A stretch of DNA of 35,339 nt from the NCBI RefSeq assembly GCF_008973825.1, contig NZ_WCHR01000038.1:1-35339 (forward strand), read 5' to 3'. Source of the DNA: Gemmobacter serpentinus. Lineage in GTDB: Bacteria > Pseudomonadota > Alphaproteobacteria > Rhodobacterales > Rhodobacteraceae. Both the position numbers and the translations under genes were made by a program. Positions 9,406 through 16,307 of the stretch are shown one piece after another; the first letter of the stretch is position 1, and every line of letters starts with the position of its first letter. Under the pieces are notes generated by a model. That model was not told where the DNA came from. It worked only from the letters and a program-made list of their open reading frames with translations, and made no database searches.

Positions 9406-9945
9406 TCAGAGCTTGCTGTCGCGGATGCGGATCTCGCGGGCGCGGGTCAGGATCGCATCCTCCACCGCGCGCTGAGTCTCGGGCGAGACGGCGGCACCGC
9501 CACGGCCTTGCAGCGACACGCGCAGCGAGCGCGCATCAAGGGCGGGGTCGCTGACATAGATCGTGGCGCGATAGGCGCGGCCGCCGCCGGGCGGGGCACC
9601 ATAGCCGGTCACGATCACGCCGGTGAAAGGATCAACCGTCTCGATCGGCAGGAAATTCAGCACATCGAGCGAGGCCTGCCAGAGATACTTGTTCACCTCG
9701 ACCGCCGTGTCGGGGTCTTTGGTGTTGGTGAACAGATCCCAAAGGGTCGAGCCGCCGCTATCCGGGTCAAGCCGGTCTTCATGCGCCTTGATCGCGGCCT
9801 GCTGGCTGCGGGCGATTTCACGGCTTTGCAGATCCTGATCGCTGGGCATTCCGGTGCGCTTGAAGAAAGAGCCGCCACCACATGCTGTCAGTGCGAGGGT
9901 AATGAGGCCGACCGTCGCGGCGCGCATGATGCCTTGCACTTTCAT
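9406..9945 (-). CDS. DUF3576 lipoprotein
   Basis: Predicted lipoprotein of 179 residues of the DUF3576 family, found in alphaproteobacteria and often next to leuS. The signal peptide ends in LTAC with the lipidated cysteine at residue 22, followed by glycines. The mature part has the WDLFTNTKDPDT, VNKYLWQASLDVLNFLP and DPFTGVIVTGYG segments typical of the family. The open frame extends upstream to 10383, but ATG at 9945 was chosen because the lipoprotein signal starts there and GGGGGTAGGA precedes it; ATG 9963 is an alternative. Function is unknown; an envelope role is plausible because lptE is in the same cluster. Confidence 0.85.
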   Translation of the reverse strand: MKVQGIMRAATVGLITLALTACGGGSFFKRTGMPSDQDLQSREIARSQQAAIKAHEDRLDPDSGGSTLWDLFTNTKDPDTAVEVNKYLWQASLDVLNFLPIETVDPFTGVIVTGYGAPPGGGRAYRATIYVSDPALDARSLRVSLQGRGGAAVSPETQRAVEDAILTRAREIRIRDSKL

Positions 9946-10303
9946 TCCTACCCCCGAGGCCATTGCTCTGCTCTCTATACCGTCCCTGCCGTCGCGAACA
10001 AGGGCTTTTGCCTGATCCGGGCCCGGCAGTGGTGGTGATCCGCTGAATATCCACGCATTACGCGCGCGTGCATCGCCTGTGTGGGGCCTGCCGCGAATGC
10101 TCGCACAGCGGAACCCGGTGCATGAGCGGAGCGATCGCCGGCACCATCGGGCGGGGTGTGACATTGCTGCATCATCGGCCATGCCTTGACCGGGCCGGGC
10201 CACCAGAGTGATTGCAATCGGACCGCCGTCGCTTGAAATAGGCTCCATACCCAATTCGGATTCCCCTGAGTTGGGCCGCACCTTGAGACAACGAGGGAAC
10301 ACG
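9946..10303 (+). promoter_or_regulatory. divergent intergenic region upstream of the porin, with leader hairpin
   Basis: This 358-base stretch separates the divergent lipoprotein and porin genes and has no convincing gene. TTGACC at 10186 and TTGAAA at 10233 could be -35 elements, but no clear -10 follows either. Near the porin start, 10250-10257 can pair with 10268-10275 (eight pairs including one G-T wobble). The loop contains TTCCC, complementary to GGGAA of the ribosome binding site at 10295-10299, so a pseudoknot that hides the site is conceivable. The nature of the region is inferred from position and complementarity only. Confidence 0.4.
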
Positions 10304-11200
10304 ATGAAAAAGATTCTTCTTGCGACCAGCATCCTGGCTGCAACCACTGGCTTCGCTGCTGCTGAAGTCGCTCTGTCGGGCAACGGCCGCCTCGGTGTTG
10401 TGTACGACGGCGAGGACGTGCAGTTCCACGCTCGCGCTCGCGTTCAGTTCGATCTGTCGGCTGAGTCGGACAACGGCCTGTCGTTCGGCGCTTCGTTCCG
10501 CGCTGACAACGCTGCCGGCGCTGCTGGCAAAACCAACATGAGCGCTGGCACCATCTGGGTTTCGGGTGGCTTCGGCAAACTGGAAATGGGTGACGTGGTT
10601 TCCGCTGGTGAAGCTGCTCTCGGCGACCTGTCGGGCGTGGGCTACACCGGTCTGGGCGACTATTCCGACATCCCGTACATCAATGGCGATGACGGCAGCG
10701 ACTTCGACGGCACCGGCGCTCTGTACTCCTACTCGACCGGCGCTTTCGGCGTGTACCTCGGCCTGACCGACGGTGCAGACGACAACGCTGCGACCGTTGA
10801 TCCGGACGCTTCGTACTCGGTCGCAGTGGCTTACACCGCTGACACCTACTCGCTCGCTCTGGCATACCTGTCGGGCACCCCGGGCAACGACCAAGCCGAG
10901 CAAATCATCATCGGCGGTTCGGGCACCTTCGGCGCGGCCACTGTCAAAGCCTACTACTCGGACTTCGACAACACCGTGATCGAAAAGTCCTATGGTCTGT
11001 CGGTTGACTACGGCATGGACGCAACCACGCTGACCGCTTTCGCACGTCGTGACGACCTCGGTCTGGCTGGCGATGCTGACACCTTCGGTCTGGGCGTGTC
11101 CTATGACCTGGGCGGCGGCGCTGCTCTGAAAGTCGGTATCGTTGACTCCGACTACAACGCCGACACCGTTGCCGACCTCGGCATCACCATGAAGTTCTGA
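10304..11200 (+). CDS. outer-membrane porin (Rhodobacter type)
   Basis: Trimeric-type general porin of 298 residues for passive diffusion of small solutes. The signal peptide MKKILLATSILAATTGFAAA is followed by EVALSGNGRLGVVY. The mature protein is a series of beta strands rich in Gly, Asp, Ser and Tyr and ends in the aromatic outer-membrane signal ITMKF, with terminal Phe. ATG at 10304 has GAGGGAA just upstream; the open frame begins further upstream at 10208, but that start has no signal peptide. Codon use differs from the neighbours: alanine is mostly GCT and most two-fold codons end in C, as expected for a very highly expressed gene. A strong terminator follows, so it is probably monocistronic. 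Confidence 0.93.
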   Translation: MKKILLATSILAATTGFAAAEVALSGNGRLGVVYDGEDVQFHARARVQFDLSAESDNGLSFGASFRADNAAGAAGKTNMSAGTIWVSGGFGKLEMGDVVSAGEAALGDLSGVGYTGLGDYSDIPYINGDDGSDFDGTGALYSYSTGAFGVYLGLTDGADDNAATVDPDASYSVAVAYTADTYSLALAYLSGTPGNDQAEQIIIGGSGTFGAATVKAYYSDFDNTVIEKSYGLSVDYGMDATTLTAFARRDDLGLAGDADTFGLGVSYDLGGGAALKVGIVDSDYNADTVADLGITMKF

Positions 11201-11222
11201 TCCTAACGGATCTGGACTTGGG

Positions 11223-11254
11223 AAAGAGCGGGCTTTGCCCGCTCTTTTCTTTTT
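11223..11254 (+). terminator. strong Rho-independent terminator of the porin gene
   Basis: GAGCGGGC at 11226-11233 pairs with GCCCGCTC at 11237-11244 around a TTT loop. A flanking AAA/TTT extends the stem to 11 bp, and a TTTTCTTTTT tract follows. It begins 23 bases after the porin stop. Confidence 0.92.
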
Positions 11255-11296
11255 GGGATAGGCCTTCTATTGCTGCGGAAGACGCAGGAGGGCCGT

Positions 11297-11950
11297 ATGT
11301 CACTGGCAGAGATTTCCGCACGCATCGCCGTTGCCACCAAAGAGGCGGGCCGTCCTGAAGGGTCGGTCACGCTGATCGCCGTGTCAAAACTGCAGCCCTT
11401 GGCGCGGATCGAGGCGCTGCTGGACAATGGCCACCGGATCTTTGGGGAAAACTATGTGCAGGAATCTTCCGGCAAATGGCCGGGGCTGCGCCAGCGCCAC
11501 CCGGATGTCTCGGTGCATATGATCGGGCCGCTGCAAACCAACAAGGCCAAGACCGCGCTGGAGCTGTTCAACGCCATCCACACGCTGGACCGGCCCTCGC
11601 TGGCTGAGAAGCTGGCGCGCCTCGTGCAGCAACACGGCATCAGCCCGGAGCTGTTCGTGCAGGTCAATACCGGCGAAGAACCGCAAAAGGCGGGCGTCCT
11701 GCCGGATCAGGCGGATGATTTCATCGCGGCCTGCCGGTTGATGGACCTGCCCATCGCGGGCCTGATGTGCATCCCGCCCGATGGCGAGGACAGCGCGCCG
11801 CATTTCCGGCATCTGGCACAGATTGCCGAACGCAACGGCCTGCGCGGGCTGTCGATGGGGATGAGCGGCGATTTCGAAACCGCCATTGCCCACGGGGCGA
11901 CGCATGTGCGGGTCGGCAGCGCGATCTTCGGTGCCCGTGTAACAAGCTGA
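11297..11950 (+). CDS. YggS/PLPBP family PLP-binding protein
   Basis: Pyridoxal-phosphate-binding protein of 217 residues of the YggS/PROSC family, which controls PLP supply and amino-acid homeostasis and has no clear catalytic activity. The PLP lysine is in the LIAVSKLQP segment (about K36). IFGENYVQE, HMIGPLQTNK and a late GMSGDFETAIAHGATHVRVGSAIFG stretch with the phosphate-binding residues are all family signatures. ATG at 11297 is preceded by AGGAGGG at 11286-11292; the open frame begins at 11270 but lacks a site there. The gene is convergent with ribA, 50 bases apart, with no obvious terminator between. Confidence 0.93.
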   Translation: MSLAEISARIAVATKEAGRPEGSVTLIAVSKLQPLARIEALLDNGHRIFGENYVQESSGKWPGLRQRHPDVSVHMIGPLQTNKAKTALELFNAIHTLDRPSLAEKLARLVQQHGISPELFVQVNTGEEPQKAGVLPDQADDFIAACRLMDLPIAGLMCIPPDGEDSAPHFRHLAQIAERNGLRGLSMGMSGDFETAIAHGATHVRVGSAIFGARVTS

Positions 11951-12000
11951 GGCAGGTGGCAAGCGAAGGCTGGCGACCCTGGCTTGGCGCGGGCTGCCCG

Positions 12001-13089
12001 TTACAACAAATGGCCTGACTTGGCGGCCTTGGTCGCCAGATAGGCCCGGTTCTGTGGCGTCTCGCCCACTTTCAGCGGCACCCGCTCTGTCACCTTCAGG
12101 CCCTGACCTTCCATCATCACGATCTTGCGCGGGTTGTTGGTCAGCAGCCGCACCGCGCCAAAGCCAAGCCGCCGCAGCAGGGCGGCACCAATGCGGAAAT
12201 CGCGCTCGTCATCCTCAAAACCGAGGCGGTGATTGGCCTCAACGGTGTCAAAGCCCTGATCCTGTAGCGAATAGGCGCGCATCTTGTTGGCAAGGCCGAT
12301 CCCGCGCCCCTCTTGATTGAGGTAAAGCAGGACGCCCGCGCCTTCCTGCCCCATTTGGGCCAGCGCGGACCGCAATTGCGGACCGCAATCGCATTTCAGG
12401 CTGCCCAGAACATCGCCGGTGAAACAGGCGGAATGCAGGCGGGCCAGAACCGGGCGGTCGCGCGGCGGTTGGCCGATCTCGATGGCGTAATGCTCCTCAC
12501 CGCCATCCTCGGGGCGAAAGATATGCACACGACCGGCATCCGAAGCGATCATCGGCAACCGGGCCGCCACAACCTCATGCATGATCGAGGCGCGTTCCAG
12601 CTCCGGCTCGGCCTCGGCCAGATCGATCAGGGTCAGGTTCATTAGGGCGGCTGTCTCAGCCGCGTCGGTCAGCGGCAGCAGGAGTGCTGCGGGCAGCAGA
12701 TGCGCCGATTTCACCAGCTTGATCGCAGCGCGCGCCAGCGCAGGATCGCCGCCGCGCAGACAATGGAACGGCCCCTTCATCGGCACGCGCAGATCATCGG
12801 CCGGATCGGCCATGGCGCGCAGCCAGTCCACGCCCAGCTCATCCGGGACGGCAAGCCGGGCGGTATCACCATCATAGACCCGGGCGCGCAGGGTGCTGGC
12901 GCGCCAGGCGGTCAGGGCCAGTTCCGGCTGGCCCAACTGCCGCAGCTCGGTCAGGCGATTAGCGGTCAGCGCCTCGACCGCCACGGCCAGTGCCGCGTCG
13001 CCGCCCGAGGTCAGCACGACCGGCACACCCATGCGCAGGTCGCCACGGGCCCGGTTCAGACGTTCGATGATGCTGGGGCTCAGCGGCAT
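12001..13089 (-). CDS. ribA: GTP cyclohydrolase II with N-terminal extension
   Basis: First enzyme of riboflavin synthesis, converting GTP to the diaminopyrimidine product with release of formate and pyrophosphate. The 362-residue protein has the catalytic domain in its C-terminal half: zinc ligands C222, C233 and C235 in [17 protein letters not shown] have the same spacing as in E. coli RibA (54, 65, 67). NQEGRGIGL and LLTNNPRK follow. The first roughly 165 residues are extra relative to the 196-residue E. coli enzyme; such N-terminal domains occur in alphaproteobacterial homologues, and I assign them no function. ATG 13089 has AAGGAG eight bases upstream. An in-frame extension to 13842 is rejected because it runs antisense through the response regulator. 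Confidence 0.93.
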   Translation of the reverse strand: MPLSPSIIERLNRARGDLRMGVPVVLTSGGDAALAVAVEALTANRLTELRQLGQPELALTAWRASTLRARVYDGDTARLAVPDELGVDWLRAMADPADDLRVPMKGPFHCLRGGDPALARAAIKLVKSAHLLPAALLLPLTDAAETAALMNLTLIDLAEAEPELERASIMHEVVAARLPMIASDAGRVHIFRPEDGGEEHYAIEIGQPPRDRPVLARLHSACFTGDVLGSLKCDCGPQLRSALAQMGQEGAGVLLYLNQEGRGIGLANKMRAYSLQDQGFDTVEANHRLGFEDDERDFRIGAALLRRLGFGAVRLLTNNPRKIVMMEGQGLKVTERVPLKVGETPQNRAYLATKAAKSGHLL

Positions 13090-13245
13090 TGGCGCTCTCC
13101 TTCTTCCCCGATTCATGTAACGATCCGCAGCGGGAATTGAAACATATCCCCGCATGGCGACACGAGCGCGTGAAATTCCTGCAGCAAACCTTGTCGGATC
13201 GCAGTGCCTCCCGCATCTGTGATCCAAGCAGCCAAGGAGAACACC

Positions 13246-13932
13246 ATGCCGCAGCTTCGGAAAATCCTGTTGGTCGATGACGACGACGATCTGCGCGAGG
13301 CGCTGAGTGAACAGTTGGTGATGACCGAGGATTTCGATGTGTTCGAAGCCTCGACCGGGCTTGAGGGCATGGAGAAGGCCAAGGCTGGCGGCTACGATAT
13401 CGTCATCCTGGACGTTGGCCTGCCGGATACCGACGGGCGCGAGCTGTGCCGCCGGATGCGCAAGGCCGGGGTGAAATGCCCGGTGCTGATGCTGACCGGC
13501 CACGATTCGGATGCCGACACCATTCTGGGCCTTGATGCGGGCGCGAATGATTATGTGACCAAGCCGTTCAAGTTTCCGGTCTTGCTGGCGCGTATACGTG
13601 CCCAGCTGCGCCAGCATGAGCAATCGGAAGACGCGGTTTTCCAGCTTGGGCCCTATACGTTCAAGCCGTCGCAGAAGCTGTTGGTGGACGAGAAGGAACG
13701 CAAGGTCCGCCTGACCGAGAAAGAGACCAATATTCTGAAGTATCTCTATCGTGCGCAACAAGGGGTTGTGGCGCGGGATGTGCTTTTGCATGAGGTCTGG
13801 GGTTATAATGCCGGGGTCACCACCCATACGCTGGAAACCCATATCTATCGCCTGCGCCAGAAGATCGAACCCGATCCGTCAAATGCACGGCTGTTGGTCA
13901 CCGAAAGCGGCGGGTATCGTCTGGTGGTGTGA
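13246..13932 (+). CDS. OmpR/PhoB-type response regulator
   Basis: Two-component regulator of 228 residues. The receiver domain has D11/D12 in LVDDDDD, the phospho-acceptor D56 in [10 protein letters not shown]84 in MLTGHD and K106 in YVTKPF. A C-terminal winged-helix domain (about 135-228) has the [19 protein letters not shown] and [15 protein letters not shown] segments of the OmpR family. ATG 13246 follows AAGGAGA closely. No histidine kinase is next to it, so it is an orphan locally. It resembles the alphaproteobacterial CenR/PetR class of regulators, but I cannot settle the orthology. It is divergent from ribA (156 bases) and is followed by the sRNA-like units. Confidence 0.9.
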   Translation: MPQLRKILLVDDDDDLREALSEQLVMTEDFDVFEASTGLEGMEKAKAGGYDIVILDVGLPDTDGRELCRRMRKAGVKCPVLMLTGHDSDADTILGLDAGANDYVTKPFKFPVLLARIRAQLRQHEQSEDAVFQLGPYTFKPSQKLLVDEKERKVRLTEKETNILKYLYRAQQGVVARDVLLHEVWGYNAGVTTHTLETHIYRLRQKIEPDPSNARLLVTESGGYRLVV

Positions 13933-13979
13933 CCGAACTGCAACCTTGAAAGATTCAACGGATATTAAGGTTTTGGGGC

Positions 13980-14011
13980 CTTATTGTTGACAGGGCCGCT
14001 ACCTATATCCG
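13980..14011 (+). promoter_or_regulatory. possible RpoH-type promoter of sRNA-like unit 1
   Basis: CCTATATCCG at 14002-14011 matches the alphaproteobacterial heat-shock -10 consensus CYTATNTNNG in all fixed positions. CTTA at 13980-13983, 18 bases upstream, matches the CTTG -35 in three of four. TTGACA at 13987 lies too close (11 bases) to be its -35. Predicted start of transcription is near 14017. Confidence 0.35.
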
Positions 14012-14016
14012 GTTTG

Positions 14017-14130
14017 TAGGCCAGCGCAGCCAAGGCTGCAATGGCGCGAAAGGTTCCCCTGTCCACATCGGGGTTATGATGTGGTTCCTCCCTGTTGGAC
14101 TGGCCGGGCTTTTGCCCGGCCTTTTTTTCT
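14017..14130 (+). ncRNA. candidate small RNA, unit 1
   Basis: No protein gene covers this stretch, yet it has the form of a small RNA. A possible promoter lies just upstream. Stems include GCAGCC/GGCTGC (14026-14031 with 14034-14039) and a perfect 7-bp stem (14063-14069 with 14078-14084). Next comes an unpaired TTCCTCCCTGTTGG with an anti-Shine-Dalgarno CCTCCC motif. It ends in a Rho-independent terminator: GGCCGGGC 14102-14109, TTTT loop, GCCCGGCC 14114-14121, seven T. Its 3' end is nearly repeated in unit 2. The 5' end is a guess; it could instead be the 3' part of the response regulator transcript. Confidence 0.5.
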
Positions 14131-14254
14131 GGATCGTTCCACGGTGCCTATCCAAAGGGATTTTTCCGTGCTACAACCTTAAGGTGAGTTCCCGCAACAG
14201 TCGGGCTCATCTCCCTGAGGGCGACTGGCCGGGCTTTGCCCGGCCATTTCTTTT
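14131..14254 (+). ncRNA. candidate small RNA, unit 2
   Basis: Tandem to unit 1 and also without a protein gene. It has the CTCA/TGAG hairpin (14206-14209 with 14216-14219) that displays TCTCCC in its loop, then a terminator almost identical to that of unit 1: TGGCCGGGC 14226-14234, TTT loop, GCCCGGCCA 14238-14246, then TTTCTTTT. The shared stretch is TCCCTG, a short spacer, then ACTGGCCGGGCTTT. The 5' end and promoter are not evident; a CCTATC at 14147-14152 may be a -10. Loops with CTCCC are typical of regulatory sRNAs that bind ribosome sites. Confidence 0.42.
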
Positions 14255-14330
14255 GTGCCTGGCCCTGGTCATGCGGCCCGATGTGATGCAGATCGCGGTA
14301 AACTCCCCCCATCGCGAAAATGGGAATCCG

Positions 14331-14361
14331 GTTGATTTGACAGCACCTGCGCCTACATCAT
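14331..14361 (+). promoter_or_regulatory. possible promoter of the small secreted protein gene
   Basis: GTTG at 14331-14334 and CCTACATCAT at 14352-14361, 17 bases apart, resemble the heat-shock type pattern seen at 13980-14011 (8 of 10 positions in the -10). Like there, a TTGACA lies 11 bases before the TA of the -10. Weak candidate. Confidence 0.25.
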
Positions 14362-14398
14362 CAGGTAACGGCGCATGTCGCGCCGGGAGGAAGGCCCG

Positions 14399-14713
14399 AT
14401 GACCCTGCGCATGATCCTTGCCATCGCCACCGCCAGCGGCCTTGCCGCGCCAGCCTTTGCCGATGACCTCAGCTTTACCCTGTCCAACCTGACCGCCACA
14501 GAACTGACCGAGTTCTATGCCTCCCCCGTCGGCAACGACAATTGGGAGGAGAACATCCTTGCCGGCAACGGGCTGGCTGCGGGTGGATCGGGCGAGGTGG
14601 TGATCGCGGGGGCACAGGGCTGCGCCTATGACCTGCGCATGGTTTTTGCCGATGGCGATGTGTTGCAGGACAATACCGATATCTGCGCCACCGGCACCTA
14701 TACCATTCAGTAA
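14399..14713 (+). CDS. small secreted protein with two conserved-looking cysteines
   Basis: Protein of 104 residues with a clear signal peptide (MTLRMILAIATASGLAAPAFA, cleavage after residue 21) and a mature part of about 83 residues. It shows LTATELTEFYASP, NWEENIL and a CAYDLRMVFADG segment, with C75 and C96 able to form a disulfide. Many similar small proteins exist in Rhodobacterales, as I recall, with no proven function and sometimes misleading database names. ATG 14399 has GGGAGGAAGG at 14385-14394; ATG 14375 would add MSRREEGP ahead of the signal and is unlikely. It stands alone downstream of the sRNA-like units. Likely periplasmic; role unknown. Confidence 0.8.
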   Translation: MTLRMILAIATASGLAAPAFADDLSFTLSNLTATELTEFYASPVGNDNWEENILAGNGLAAGGSGEVVIAGAQGCAYDLRMVFADGDVLQDNTDICATGTYTIQ

Positions 14714-14715
14714 CC

Positions 14716-14764
14716 GCAAGCTTCGGCTTGCTGCATGGGCCCCGGCCCCCTAGAAATGGGGGCC
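14716..14764 (+). promoter_or_regulatory. two hairpins between the secreted protein gene and xth
   Basis: GCAAGC-TTCG-GCTTGC at 14716-14731 is a 6-bp hairpin with a stable TTCG loop three bases after the stop. GGCCCCC at 14744-14750 pairs with GGGGGCC at 14758-14764 just before the AAGGAG site of xth. Neither has a T tract. They may stabilise the upstream 3' end or limit read-through into xth. Confidence 0.45.
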
Positions 14765-14780
14765 GTAAAGGAGAGCGCCC

Positions 14781-15569
14781 ATGAGTTTCACCATCGCCAC
14801 CTGGAATATCAATTCCGTCCGTCTGCGCGAGGCGCTGGTCAGCCGCTTGATGCAGGAAGAGGCACCCGATGTGCTGTGCCTGCAAGAGATCAAGACCCCG
14901 GTCGAAAAGTTCCCGCTGGAGCAATTTCACGCGCTTGGCTACCGCAACATGGTGGCGCGCGGCCAGAAGGGCTATAACGGCGTGGCGATCCTTTCGAAAA
15001 TGCCGATCGAGGATGTTGGCGGCGAAGATTTCGCACAGCTCGGCCATGCCCGCCATGTGGCGGGGCGGCTGGAAAATGGCGTCACCATCCACAATTTCTA
15101 TGTGCCTGCAGGCGGCGATATCCCCGACCGCGAGCAGAACGTGAAGTTTGGCCAAAAGTTGGACTACCTGACGCAGATGCGGGATTGGGCGCATCAGGCA
15201 AAGCCGCAAAAATCAATCCTTGTCGGCGATCTGAACATCGCCCCGCGCGAGGACGATGTCTGGAGCCATAAGCAATTGCTGAAGATCGTCAGCCACACCC
15301 CGATCGAGGTGGAACATCTGGCGCAGACGCAAGAGGCGGGCGCCTGGGTCGATGTGACCCGGCAGGATATTCCCGAGGGGCGGCTTTACAGCTGGTGGAG
15401 CTATCGCGCCGCCGATTGGGATGGCGCGGACAAGGGGCGGCGTCTGGATCACGTCTGGGCTACGCCAGATATTTCCAACGCGGCGCATGGCTCGCGCATC
15501 CTGCGGCCTGTGCGCGGCTGGGACCAGCCTTCGGATCATGTGCCGGTCTTCGCGACGTTTGATCTGTAA
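14781..15569 (+). CDS. xth: exodeoxyribonuclease III
   Basis: AP endonuclease and 3'-5' exonuclease of 262 residues for base-excision repair. Active-site segments are all visible: NINSVR near the N-terminus (N9 or N11 region), LQEIK with the metal-binding E36, GDLNIAP, RRLDHVW and the C-terminal SDHVPVFA with the catalytic Asp-His. Length matches the ExoIII family (E. coli 268). The ATG has AAGGAG seven to eight bases upstream. It is convergent with hisG, 30 bases apart, with a shared inverted repeat between them. It may be transcribed with the small secreted protein gene 67 bases upstream or from its own promoter. Confidence 0.95.
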   Translation: MSFTIATWNINSVRLREALVSRLMQEEAPDVLCLQEIKTPVEKFPLEQFHALGYRNMVARGQKGYNGVAILSKMPIEDVGGEDFAQLGHARHVAGRLENGVTIHNFYVPAGGDIPDREQNVKFGQKLDYLTQMRDWAHQAKPQKSILVGDLNIAPREDDVWSHKQLLKIVSHTPIEVEHLAQTQEAGAWVDVTRQDIPEGRLYSWWSYRAADWDGADKGRRLDHVWATPDISNAAHGSRILRPVRGWDQPSDHVPVFATFDL

Positions 15570-15577
15570 ACCGGGTG

Positions 15578-15612
15578 GCCCGCCGCGATCAGACGCGGAT
15601 CAGACGGCGGGC
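15578..15612. terminator. possible bidirectional terminator between xth and hisG
   Basis: GCCCGCCG at 15578-15585 pairs with CGGCGGGC at 15605-15612 across the convergent stops; the right arm lies in the last codons of hisG. There is no T tract on either side, so efficiency is doubtful. Confidence 0.35.
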
Positions 15613-16307
15613 AGCTCCAGACCCAGTTTGGCGCTCAGGGCGGAGAGCACCGCCCGCGCCTCAGGCGGCCAATCGGCCCTGCGGGCGAGGAACAGCGTCG
15701 CCTGACTTTGATGGATCACCGCATTTTGCAGGATCTTCAGGTGGTTGGCCCGCAGCGTCTCGCCGGTGGAGGTGATATCGGCAATCGCTTCGGCGGTCAG
15801 GTTCTTCACTGTGCCCTCTGTCGCGCCCTGACTGTCGACCAGCTGGTAATCGGCAATGCCGTTTTCGGTCAGGTAGTCGCGGACCAGCCGGTGATACTTG
15901 GTCGCGATGCGCAGCCGGAACCCGTGCCGTGCGCGGAAGGCTGCGGCTGCGGCATCCAAATCATCAAGGCTGTCGACATCGATCCAGCAGGCCGGAACCG
16001 CCAAAATCAGGTCGGCATGGCCAAAACCGAGCGGCGCCAGTTCAGCGACCTGCTGGTTCCAGTCGGCCAGCTTGTCGCGCACCAGGTCCGATCCGGTGAC
16101 ACCGAGATGGATGCGGCCCGCGGCCAGCTCGCGCGGGATCTCGCCTGCCGACAGCATCACAAGTTCAACGCCATCAATGCCATCGACCGCGCCGGAATAT
16201 TCGCGCTCGGCCCCGGTCTGGCGCATCGTTACGCCGCGTGCCCCGAACCAGTCAAAGGTCTTTTCCATCAGCCGCCCCTTGGACGGAACACCGATCTTGA
16301 GGCTCAT
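15600..16307 (-). CDS. hisG: ATP phosphoribosyltransferase, short form
   Basis: First enzyme of histidine synthesis, joining ATP and PRPP. The 235-residue protein lacks the C-terminal regulatory domain of long HisG, so it is the short form that works with HisZ, encoded directly upstream. Seen segments: [13 protein letters not shown] at the start, GVTGSDLVRDK, and a late VDSQGATEGTVKNLTAEAIADITSTGETL stretch with the PRPP-binding residues. The start overlaps the hisZ stop by four bases (ATGA at 16304-16307), so the two subunits are translated together. It is the last gene of the hisS-hisZ-hisG unit. Confidence 0.95.
   Translation of the reverse strand: MSLKIGVPSKGRLMEKTFDWFGARGVTMRQTGAEREYSGAVDGIDGVELVMLSAGEIPRELAAGRIHLGVTGSDLVRDKLADWNQQVAELAPLGFGHADLILAVPACWIDVDSLDDLDAAAAAFRARHGFRLRIATKYHRLVRDYLTENGIADYQLVDSQGATEGTVKNLTAEAIADITSTGETLRANHLKILQNAVIHQSQATLFLARRADWPPEARAVLSALSAKLGLELPAV

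Noticed and set aside
7277-9475. Long plus-strand open frame of 732 codons
   Set aside because: It is entirely antisense to leuS, whose motifs are intact; no recognisable protein features.
9946-10383. In-frame N-terminal extension of the DUF3576 lipoprotein
   Set aside because: The lipoprotein signal begins at the ATG at 9945; the extension would bury it and overlaps the porin start.
13090-13245. Search for a tRNA or riboswitch (e.g. FMN) upstream of ribA
   Set aside because: No cloverleaf or FMN riboswitch core sequence was visible in this 156-base divergent region.
13090-13842. In-frame N-terminal extension of ribA
   Set aside because: It runs antisense through the response regulator gene, whereas ATG 13089 has a well placed AAGGAG.
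13987-14009. TTGACA followed by TATATC as a housekeeping promoter
   Set aside because: The spacer is only 11 bases, too short for a sigma-70 type promoter; the heat-shock type reading with CTTA upstream fits better.
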